Virus record (IMG/VR): IMGVR_UViG_3300033816_000679
Coordinates: 1 to 46,343 of that record
Length of the DNA: 46,343 nt
Direction: 5' to 3' (one strand)
DNA from: a virus
A model generated the notes under the pieces. That model saw nothing but the letters and a program-made list of their open reading frames with translations. It had not been told where the DNA came from and searched no databases. The translations under genes were made by a program, and so were the position numbers. Positions 6,947 through 14,141 of this stretch are shown here, piece by piece (the stretch's first letter is position 1; each line of letters starts with the position of its first letter).

Positions 6947-9216
6947 TGGTTAAGGATGTCGGCCTGAGTCTTAAGATCCATGGCGGCAATGTCCGCCCGA
7001 GTGAGCGCACCCTTGCGCTGAGCCTCGGCGATCGTGTTGGCGTTCTTGCGCTGTTGATCTTGCTCGAAGGCCACCTGCTTCTGGACGCGCTTCTGCTCGG
7101 AGTTCGCGGCAGCGATCTGAGCCTTGGACTGCGCGGTGATGAGCATCGACTGGATCTTCGCAGCGGTCTCGGCATCCATTCCATTTCCAGCTGCGCCTGC
7201 TTCGGCCTGAGCCTGAGCTTGCTGCTGAAGACGCTGCACGTAGCCCTTAATGTAGTTCGAGGCCTGAGCGATGCCGTCGTTGTAGAGCTTCATGTTCTGC
7301 TCCTGGCCGGGGTCCTGGGAGATCAACTGCATCTGCTCCTGGATGTGCTGAATGACGTTGGCCAAGCCAAGCACGCGTTCCATGGTCGGCATACCGTTCT
7401 GCTCCTTCTCGATGCGCCCGATGGCGCCACCAAGCATCTGGAGAAGCGTCTGGATGTACTCGGGCCGATTGATCGAAGTCGCGATAACCACCGGCTGACC
7501 GTCGATGAGCGTGCCCCACGCCATCGTAGCGCGCTCGACGGCCGGCGAGACGGGTTTGTTGTCTACCGGTGCGAGACGATTCGCCAGGAGGGGGTCGTCG
7601 GTGTTGGCTTCGACGTACATGTGAACCACCTCGGCTTGCGAATCCGGTGCTAGCAACGGGCGGATGGCCATGAGGCGGTCAGCCTGCGCGATCTCGAGCA
7701 TCTTGTTGCCGGAGCCCATGACGCGCTCAGGCATGATGTCCCAGCTGTCGAGGTTGTTGAACACGGACGGATCGACGCCTTCGGCTTCGCACTTGCGCCG
7801 GAACTGAACGCAGTCGGGATGGTCGATCGTGCAGAACCGGCGAGCGATCTCGCGGTACTGGAAGGTCTGTTGGGTGTAGGCGCGAGTCAGCATCGAGCCC
7901 ATGAGCGCATTGGCGTTGTTCACGCGGGCCATCACCTCGGTCGCCGTGAGTTCCTTCGATGAACCGTCGTTCACGTCCTGCGTGTAGGCCGCGCTGGACT
8001 CGGCCATGATCTGTCGGTGCATCGCCATGGCGCCCGAGAGCATCGGGTAGTCCAGCACGTGACGTTCAGACTGCGGAACCCATGAGAGTCCTTCGGGGAT
8101 CACGCCCATGTTGAACAGGTCGATCTTCTCCATGCGCTCAGCGTCACCGTCAGCGACGTTGCGGAAAAGCCACAGCATCTGCTCGAACACCGAATCGGTG
8201 AATTTGCAACGCATCCGATTCTGGAGATGGCAGACGGAGTACAGCAGGTATCCGAGTGACCGCACGGAATGCCAGCGGAACGGAGGCACTACAGCGCCGT
8301 CGGCAAACTGGACGTGCATCAGTTCAAAGATGTCGCGGCCGTAACACCGATCTCCCGCATCAAAGAGCCACTGTCCAGCGGTCTGCATATTGCCGATGCC
8401 GCTGTTGTACTGGTCAACGATGATCCGGCGGCGCCAGGAGGGGTCGTCACTGGTCGTGTCCAGAAAGTAGAAGTCGTAGCAACGCAGCACCGGTGTCGCG
8501 TCGGAACCCCAGTAGCCGGAGTTCTCCTTAAAATCTTCCTCAATCTTCTCAGGGAAGTATTGGCCGGACCAGTCGTTGACCTGGAGACTGGTAGCCTCGC
8601 GTTCGATCATCGCTGCCAGCAGCTGGTTCACCAGCGTCAGATTCCAGCCGGGGTCCACGTTCTCACCACGGGTCATGCGGATCAGGTCCTGAGCCGTAAA
8701 GGACGTGTAGATCGCGAAGTGCGACAGGTTCTCCATCGTGGTCAACGTGTTGGTCGGGACCAAGATGTCCTCAGTGCCGCGAGCCGATGGGCACCAGTCG
8801 CGATCACGAAGCCAAGTGACTGGCCCGATGCCGTGAAGCACCGTGGCCGCAAACTGAGACTCCAAGACCGTGGAGTATTTCGGAGACCGCTTCATCACGC
8901 GGTTCAGCTGCTTCGTGATGATGTTGCCCCACTGGGTGCGCTTGTCGCGGGGTCCGATGTCGAGACCAACCGAGAAGTAATTCTGCGGCTTCAGGAACGC
9001 GTTCGTGAACTGCTGGCGAGAGGCATGGATGATCCGGGTGCCTTCCAGGAAGTTGACGTTCGTCTGGATGCGGTTGTCGCGTGCTTCCTCCTGGGTGTAT
9101 GGAGGGTTGCCGTTGAAGCAGGAGTTGATGCGCGCTCGGTTGCGGGAGCGCGGCTGTTCCGCTTCGAGCATGGCGCTAACGACGTTCCAGACTCTGCTGG
9201 GTTCCTTGAAGCTCAT
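6943..9216 (-). CDS. Portal protein
   Basis: 757 residues from ATG 9216 (MSFKEPSRVWN). A longer frame reaches 9282 but would run into the upstream gene; the chosen start lies 7 nt after that gene's stop. Portals form the dodecameric DNA channel at one capsid vertex and seat the terminase and tail. The N-terminal third has a conserved stretch (NVNFLEGTRIIHASRQQF, QLNRVMKRSPKYSTVLESQF) expected of large podovirus portals. The C-terminal 150 residues are Gln/Ala-rich coiled coil (QRLQQQAQAQAEAGAAG and AQIAAANSEQKRVQ), like an extended barrel. Downstream of terminase and upstream of scaffold is the usual context. Confidence 0.85.
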   Translation of the reverse strand: MSFKEPSRVWNVVSAMLEAEQPRSRNRARINSCFNGNPPYTQEEARDNRIQTNVNFLEGTRIIHASRQQFTNAFLKPQNYFSVGLDIGPRDKRTQWGNIITKQLNRVMKRSPKYSTVLESQFAATVLHGIGPVTWLRDRDWCPSARGTEDILVPTNTLTTMENLSHFAIYTSFTAQDLIRMTRGENVDPGWNLTLVNQLLAAMIEREATSLQVNDWSGQYFPEKIEEDFKENSGYWGSDATPVLRCYDFYFLDTTSDDPSWRRRIIVDQYNSGIGNMQTAGQWLFDAGDRCYGRDIFELMHVQFADGAVVPPFRWHSVRSLGYLLYSVCHLQNRMRCKFTDSVFEQMLWLFRNVADGDAERMEKIDLFNMGVIPEGLSWVPQSERHVLDYPMLSGAMAMHRQIMAESSAAYTQDVNDGSSKELTATEVMARVNNANALMGSMLTRAYTQQTFQYREIARRFCTIDHPDCVQFRRKCEAEGVDPSVFNNLDSWDIMPERVMGSGNKMLEIAQADRLMAIRPLLAPDSQAEVVHMYVEANTDDPLLANRLAPVDNKPVSPAVERATMAWGTLIDGQPVVIATSINRPEYIQTLLQMLGGAIGRIEKEQNGMPTMERVLGLANVIQHIQEQMQLISQDPGQEQNMKLYNDGIAQASNYIKGYVQRLQQQAQAQAEAGAAGNGMDAETAAKIQSMLITAQSKAQIAAANSEQKRVQKQVAFEQDQQRKNANTIAEAQRKGALTRADIAAMDLKTQADILNQ

Positions 9217-9223
9217 ATCGGTG

Positions 9224-9616
9224 TCAGATTGCTTTCCGTTCGTGCGAAATCCAGCAATTATCGGGCATTTCGGTCTTGCCAAGATACGAAAGAGGGACCC
9301 AGACCTTCAGCTTCAGGTAGCACCCGCAGACTTCGCAGGTGCCAGCAAGCCCCTCCCCTTGCAGAAACATCGCCATGTCATTGCGCGCCTGTTCCTGCTC
9401 AAGAATAGCCTCGGCCACGGTCTTGGTAACCGACCGTGCATCCGTGGGTTTGTTGTGAATACAGCGGTTGCAGGTATCAATGCGATCCTGCGCCTGCCGG
9501 CGATCGACAGGCGTTCCACCATCACCAAGCCATTCGGCTAGGATGCGCGCTCCTTGAGCCGTCTGGCGCAATTTAGCGGCCGCACGTGCGACAGCCTGAA
9601 ACCCTTGGTTGTACAT
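9224..9616 (-). CDS. Small zinc-ribbon protein upstream of portal
   Basis: A 130-residue protein. The N-terminal half is helical. It contains CNRCIHNKP and, after about 45 residues, CEVCGCYLKLK and then EMPDNCW, together a four-cysteine (C-x2-C...C-x2-C) zinc site with extra cysteines. Cys-rich proteins of this kind occur beside terminase and portal genes of some environmental phages. DNA or protein binding in packaging is a guess. The start overlaps the upstream 91-residue gene by 44 bp, which is unusually long here, so an internal start is possible. Confidence 0.6.
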   Translation of the reverse strand: MYNQGFQAVARAAAKLRQTAQGARILAEWLGDGGTPVDRRQAQDRIDTCNRCIHNKPTDARSVTKTVAEAILEQEQARNDMAMFLQGEGLAGTCEVCGCYLKLKVWVPLSYLGKTEMPDNCWISHERKAI

Positions 9617-9848
9617 TGGATCCTGGTGTTGAGTACGTGGACGGAAAGCGGGCCTTGGTGTAGTTCTCTAGGTCCAGTTGAGCCTTCTCGAGCGAAGCCG
9701 GGAGACCGTTGGCGGCCCGATGCTGCGCGATGATTCTGGCCGTTTCGTAGAAATCATCGTTCATCGGGTTGGGTTTATTCCACTTGGTTTCGGGCTGGTA
9801 ATACTGCCATCCACCGTTGGGGAACGAAGTCAGATTCATGTTGCTCAT
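9573..9848 (-). CDS. Small protein of the packaging operon
   Basis: A 91-residue protein starting MSNMNLTSFPNGGWQYYQPE. It then has a Pro/Asn segment (KWNKPNPMNDDF), a helix with ETARIIAQHRAANG, LEKAQLDLENYTKAR and a Cys-containing tail (CRTCGR). The 'FPNGGW-YYQPET-W--PNP' beginning is shared with other phage proteins in this position as far as I remember. It lies between SSB and the zinc-ribbon gene. No enzymatic motif is visible and the function is unknown. Confidence 0.6.
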   Translation of the reverse strand: MSNMNLTSFPNGGWQYYQPETKWNKPNPMNDDFYETARIIAQHRAANGLPASLEKAQLDLENYTKARFPSTYSTPGSNVQPRVSGCRTCGR

Positions 9849-9857
9849 ACGGCAGCA

Positions 9858-10280
9858 TTAAAACGGAAGATCGTCTGAATCGTCCAGATCAGGCTTGGGA
9901 GCGGCTGGGGCAGACTCACGGCGCGGAGCCGGCGCAGCGCCTTCATCGCGACCCTTCAGGAATTGGAAGGTCTCAATCATGATCCGAGTGGTGGACCGCT
10001 TCTCGCCGGTCTTCTTGTCGTCCCACTCTTCCCGAGTCAGACGCCCCTCAACCAACAACGGATGCCCCTTCTTGACGTACTGGGCGATCGTTTCAGCCTG
10101 CTTTCCAAAGGCCTTGCACTCAGCATAGTAGACGTCTTCCTTGTCTTCACCGGACTCAGTCTTCCAGCGGCGATTGACTGCCATACTCAGGTTGCAGACG
10201 GCGGTTCCCTTCGGCAGGTGCTTGAGTTCTACGTCGCGGGTGAGGTTTCCGACTAGGATGACTTTGTTGAATGAGGCCAT
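9858..10280 (-). CDS. ssb: Single-stranded DNA-binding protein
   Basis: A 140-residue SSB of bacterial type. An OB-fold spans residues 1-108 (FNKVILVGNLTRDVELKHLP, then AVNRRWKT...YYAECKAFGKQAE, LLVEGRLTREEW). A Pro/Ala linker leads to the acidic tip DDSDDLPF, which in bacterial SSBs recruits replication and repair partners. Presence of the tip suggests it can engage host proteins. It sits 4 nt downstream of the terminase gene in a packaging operon and not with the replication genes, so its expression is probably late as well as, or instead of, early. Confidence 0.95.
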   Translation of the reverse strand: MASFNKVILVGNLTRDVELKHLPKGTAVCNLSMAVNRRWKTESGEDKEDVYYAECKAFGKQAETIAQYVKKGHPLLVEGRLTREEWDDKKTGEKRSTTRIMIETFQFLKGRDEGAAPAPRRESAPAAPKPDLDDSDDLPF

Positions 10281-10284
10281 AAGA

Positions 10285-12057
10285 TTAGGAGTAGGTTAGC
10301 GAATGTTGAGACTCCACTGACCGGCGCTTGTCAGACATACGCGTCAGCCACTTTGGTGTCTGTCGCTTGACAATACCAACACCGTGGCCGCCTGCAATCT
10401 CAAAACCGTTTCGGCGCGCCATTTCGAGCGCAACCACGAACGAATCCCACAAGTCAGGCGATCGGCCCATGCGTTCCTTGGTCTTGTGCTTCGGCTCTAC
10501 GTCGATCAATCCAGTGCGGGCGATACCCCACTCGCGCATCGCACCTTCCTCGGCGACTTCACGCGGCAGTTTCCGCAACTGCTTGGACTCGATGAGTAGG
10601 CGAGACGAATACCAGAGCGCAGTCACCATCTTGCCGTAGGCCTCGCGCTCGGTCTTCGCATCCCCCTGGCGCACCGGACGATCCAGTGGCTTGCCTCCGA
10701 ACTCAATCGGAACCACCTGCGGAGACCACAGACGAGCGAACGCAGACATCAGTGTGCCGCGTCCAGTGGAGTCAAACCCCACCTGCTCCGGGTTGATATT
10801 GCGCTGCTTGCAGTACAGCAACACGTACTCGGCAATTTGCTCTTCGGCCTGCTGTGCCTTGACGGCCGTGACCGGAATCACGATGGGCGGTTCCGCGAAT
10901 GCTAGCACCGTGCGACCGGACGCATCTGGTCCGAACTTGAGGTCTGTCATAACGCATCGGTCACCGCCGACGCCTGAGTACGCAGCGTCGATGCCGATCA
11001 CTCGGATGATCTTGTCAGCGCGGTCCCACGCGACATCGTCGAACGCTTGGTTCTGCTCGCACAACGACATCGTGACCACGCGCCTAGTGCCACCGTCCCG
11101 AGGCAGCAGACCGAGGTTCATCATCGAGAACTGCAACGAGTCCCGGCCGTAGTAATCGAGGTCCGCCTGAATCTGCTCCGGCGTGATGATGCCTCGATAC
11201 GGATTTGTGCCCTTGGGGAATTTTGCATTTGGCGTGTCGTATCCACACAGCTGGACAGCCAATCCACCGGGTGCCCGCGTTCTCCAGGTGCGCGTTTTCT
11301 CCAAGTATTCGAGACCCTCCCAGCCGCCGAATGTCGGATGCGGTTCGCACACTACGCCAAGCGCATCATTGCGGTCCTTGGGGTTGCCCATCGCGATCAG
11401 CTTGAACTCGGGGTTCTTGCGAAGGTTGGCCACCGAGTCCAAGAAACCGCGCCCCATCAGCGAGGCTTCGTCCGCGATCAACATCACGCGGTCGTTCTTC
11501 AATCCGACGTAGTTCGAGAGGCCGACAAAGGTGCCGCCCACCTTGCACGCTACACCGATGATGCCGTCTCGAAAGTCTTGCGCTTCGGCGTCTTCATCTG
11601 AACTGGTCAGGATGAACCGGCTTTCAATCACGCGGCCCGGGAGCCACTCGCGGCGTTCCTTGGCTTTGTTGTGAAGCTCTTTGATCGAGCCCCAGATTCG
11701 CAGCTGGAGACCCTCACGCGTCGTTGACGACATGATGATCGAGGTACCCTTCGGCCAGATGTAGAACGAGCACAGCCCAAACGCTGCGGAGTTGTACGTC
11801 TTGCCAGATGAACCCGGCCCCATGATGCCGACCTCTTGGTTCTCGACGAATGCTTGGATCAGAAGCTCCGACCATTCATGCCAGTCGAAGTGCGGCCACA
11901 GCGCCGTCATGGCAGCGCGGAAGTGGTAATACTTGCCCTGACCGTACTTCACGCCGGCGTTGTGAATGTACCCGCCACGACGCACCATCTCAGCCTCGAT
12001 CAAGAAGCGGTCTTTTGTACGCCACGGTATGGACAGGTAATCGGGGCTTTCATTCAT
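10285..12057 (-). CDS. Terminase large subunit
   Basis: 590 residues from ATG 12057 (MNESPDYLS). The motor ATPase shows Walker A GPGSSGKT at 80-87, Walker B VMLIADEA at 191-198 and a coupling motif IAMGNP at 221-226. The RNase H-like nuclease has candidate acidic residues in IGIDAAYSG (D357), GFDSTG (D429) and SPDLWDS (D535/D538). It pumps DNA into procapsids and cuts it. ATG 12102 would add 15 residues, and a frame reaching 12141 more. I prefer 12057 because a -35/-10 pair ends 9 nt upstream with the geometry seen at other operon heads. No small subunit was recognised. Confidence 0.9.
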   Translation of the reverse strand: MNESPDYLSIPWRTKDRFLIEAEMVRRGGYIHNAGVKYGQGKYYHFRAAMTALWPHFDWHEWSELLIQAFVENQEVGIMGPGSSGKTYNSAAFGLCSFYIWPKGTSIIMSSTTREGLQLRIWGSIKELHNKAKERREWLPGRVIESRFILTSSDEDAEAQDFRDGIIGVACKVGGTFVGLSNYVGLKNDRVMLIADEASLMGRGFLDSVANLRKNPEFKLIAMGNPKDRNDALGVVCEPHPTFGGWEGLEYLEKTRTWRTRAPGGLAVQLCGYDTPNAKFPKGTNPYRGIITPEQIQADLDYYGRDSLQFSMMNLGLLPRDGGTRRVVTMSLCEQNQAFDDVAWDRADKIIRVIGIDAAYSGVGGDRCVMTDLKFGPDASGRTVLAFAEPPIVIPVTAVKAQQAEEQIAEYVLLYCKQRNINPEQVGFDSTGRGTLMSAFARLWSPQVVPIEFGGKPLDRPVRQGDAKTEREAYGKMVTALWYSSRLLIESKQLRKLPREVAEEGAMREWGIARTGLIDVEPKHKTKERMGRSPDLWDSFVVALEMARRNGFEIAGGHGVGIVKRQTPKWLTRMSDKRRSVESQHSLTYS

Positions 12058-12066
12058 CTTGCGGGA

Positions 12067-12095
12067 ATCCTGCGATGGCCTTTCAATGGGTTCAA
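12067..12095 (-). promoter_or_regulatory. Predicted promoter of the terminase-portal-scaffold operon
   Basis: On the minus strand TTGAAC (12095-12090) is followed after exactly 17 nt by CAGGAT (12072-12067), then 9 nt and ATG 12057. The spacing equals that of the promoter at 39781-39809 (TTGACA, 17 nt, CAGGCT, 9 nt, ATG). There is no Shine-Dalgarno sequence between the -10 box and the ATG. Confidence 0.5.
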
Positions 12096-12100
12096 GCGTC

Positions 12101-14140
12101 ATGGTCGCCGAAAAGAATCGCGTGGTTGACGGCCTGCTCACCTCTGAAGGGGGTGTAGATAGCGGGTTCTCTCCGTCATTGATTCAACCCAACCAACTGG
12201 CTTGGGCGGTGAACACGACTGTCCGTGGAGGTTTTCCCAAGGCGCGGCCAGGGATCTGGTTGAAAGGGTTGACGTTCCCGGACGTCACCGAGGTTTACCA
12301 GAACGGGTACTACAACGCGGCCGTTAAAAAAGCGTTCACGGAGGGCTTCTTTCAGGGCTGCGGGACCTACATTTCCGACAGCGAAAAACCCTACCTGATG
12401 GCCGCAATCGGTGGGAAAATTTTCCAGATAGACATATCCGCTGGATTTCTGGTTCAGGACCTGACTCCGATTGGATTCCAATTCACGGTCAACACCAGAG
12501 GCCGGGTCTCAAACGTCGCTACCTACGTTTGCGCTGCACCCCACGGGCTTGCTGCCGGGATGGTCGTGCGACTCCCAGAGCCTGTTGGTGCATCGTTTCC
12601 TGAAGGATTCTTTGGGGACTTCGTAGTCGATAGCGTGCCTTCGCCGACGACTTTCACGGTGTACAATCCCGGAGTGGATGCAGGACCACTGCTTGGACCT
12701 TTGTTCTTCGGGTACAAAATGGAGACGGAAAGCCCAACGGCTGACCACGTGTTTTTCCAGCAGGCCGAAAACTGGTTGGTTGTCCAAGACCAGCAGAGCC
12801 CACCGTACCTTTACAACGGCGGGTCCTTGAGGCGCGCAACTGGAGAAGAGGTTCCAATCGGAGGCCCGATGGCTTACGGAAAGGGACGCCTCTGGGTTGC
12901 AAATGGATCAGAATACTACGGCGGCGATCTGGTGTATGGCGATCCGGCCTATGGGCGCGACAGCGTCATTCGATTCACCGAGAACACATTCCTCAATGAA
13001 GGTGGCGCCTTTGCTGTCTCCAATGGCCCGATCACCGGATTGGCGTTCGGCGCCAACTTGGACACGTCACTGGGAGATGGCGACCTGCTGGTATTCACCC
13101 CGACTGCGACCTACGCGTTCAACGCTCCAGTGGACCGCGACGTTTGGAAGGATCTCGATTATCCGATCCAGCGATTCGCGCTGTTGAACTTCGGCTCGTT
13201 TAACCATGAGTCGATTGTCCCGGTCAACGGTGACCTATTTTTCCGAGCGCAGGACGGCATTCGGTCGTTGATCTACGCCAGGCGCGATTTCACCGAATGG
13301 GGAAACACTCCTATTAGCCGGCAGGTTGTGAGGGCCTTGGCCTACGACACGGAATTTTATCTCAAGGCTGCTAGCTCCGTGAACTTCGACAACCGGATGC
13401 TGATGACCATACAGCCGCAGAAGGTAAACGGTCGCGGCATCGTTCATCGCGGGTTGGTTGTCATGGATTTTGACTTGGTTTCCGGAATGGGCCGGAAGCT
13501 GCCTCCCGCTTGGGAAGGCGTCTGGACGGGTGCTGACATTCTCCAGATGGTGACGGTTCGGGTTCAGAAATCCGAACGCTGCTTCTTTTTCGGGCTCAAT
13601 CAGGGAAAGATCGGCCTCTACGAGGTCACCCGCACTGGCCAGTTTGATTTTGATGGGTTCGATGATTCGCCGATCGAGTGGATCGTTGAAACACGCTCAC
13701 TCACGTTTGCCGAACCTGCCAACAAGAAGCGCCTGATGAGCGCCGAACAGTGGTACGATCAGGTCATGGGCAGCATCGAGGCCAAGGTCTACTTCAAGGC
13801 CAACGAGGGCGAGTGCTGGCATCCGTGGGCCGAGATCAAAGACTGCGCGAAATACCGCAACTGCGAGCCCGGTGAGGTTTCGTGCCCGCCGGCGGTGATC
13901 AACTGCCAAGAGGTCAAATACTACCAGCCGCCCGCCCGATCGCGCATCGCCCTGCCACAGCCGCCTGACAAGTGCGACGTGCAGACCGGCGGTTTCACTC
14001 GCGATGGCTACGAATTCCAGCTGCGTTATGTGAACACCGGCAGGTTTCGCTTGAAGCGAATTGCCATGGTTGCCCAACGTCTCCAGGAGGACATCTACGG
14101 CGATCTCAGCCGAGTGGCCTGCCCGTTACTCTCTGCCTAG
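12101..14140 (+). CDS. Large beta-rich tail protein (tail tube/nozzle candidate)
   Basis: 679 residues from ATG 12101 (MVAEKNRVVDGL). A beta-rich fold with repeated aromatic strands (ENWLVVQDQQSPPYLYNG, KGRLWVANGS) suggests a propeller as in podovirus tail nozzle proteins. The N-terminal DGLLTSEGGVDSG...AWAVNTTVRGGFPKARPG looks like a family signature. Residues about 127-198 hold a module (NVATYVCAAPHGLAAGMVV...TTFTVYNPG) that recurs in the next gene. The C-terminal part is Cys/Pro-rich. It opens the long tail operon, 43 bp from the divergent terminase start. I see neither a Shine-Dalgarno site nor a clear promoter, so the start is provisional. Confidence 0.7.
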   Translation: MVAEKNRVVDGLLTSEGGVDSGFSPSLIQPNQLAWAVNTTVRGGFPKARPGIWLKGLTFPDVTEVYQNGYYNAAVKKAFTEGFFQGCGTYISDSEKPYLMAAIGGKIFQIDISAGFLVQDLTPIGFQFTVNTRGRVSNVATYVCAAPHGLAAGMVVRLPEPVGASFPEGFFGDFVVDSVPSPTTFTVYNPGVDAGPLLGPLFFGYKMETESPTADHVFFQQAENWLVVQDQQSPPYLYNGGSLRRATGEEVPIGGPMAYGKGRLWVANGSEYYGGDLVYGDPAYGRDSVIRFTENTFLNEGGAFAVSNGPITGLAFGANLDTSLGDGDLLVFTPTATYAFNAPVDRDVWKDLDYPIQRFALLNFGSFNHESIVPVNGDLFFRAQDGIRSLIYARRDFTEWGNTPISRQVVRALAYDTEFYLKAASSVNFDNRMLMTIQPQKVNGRGIVHRGLVVMDFDLVSGMGRKLPPAWEGVWTGADILQMVTVRVQKSERCFFFGLNQGKIGLYEVTRTGQFDFDGFDDSPIEWIVETRSLTFAEPANKKRLMSAEQWYDQVMGSIEAKVYFKANEGECWHPWAEIKDCAKYRNCEPGEVSCPPAVINCQEVKYYQPPARSRIALPQPPDKCDVQTGGFTRDGYEFQLRYVNTGRFRLKRIAMVAQRLQEDIYGDLSRVACPLLSA

Positions 14141-14141
14141 T

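Noticed and set aside
8269-9408. Rightward open frame of 379 codons opposite the portal gene
   Set aside because: Antisense shadow of a confident portal gene in GC-rich DNA; Arg/Val/His-rich without a motif.
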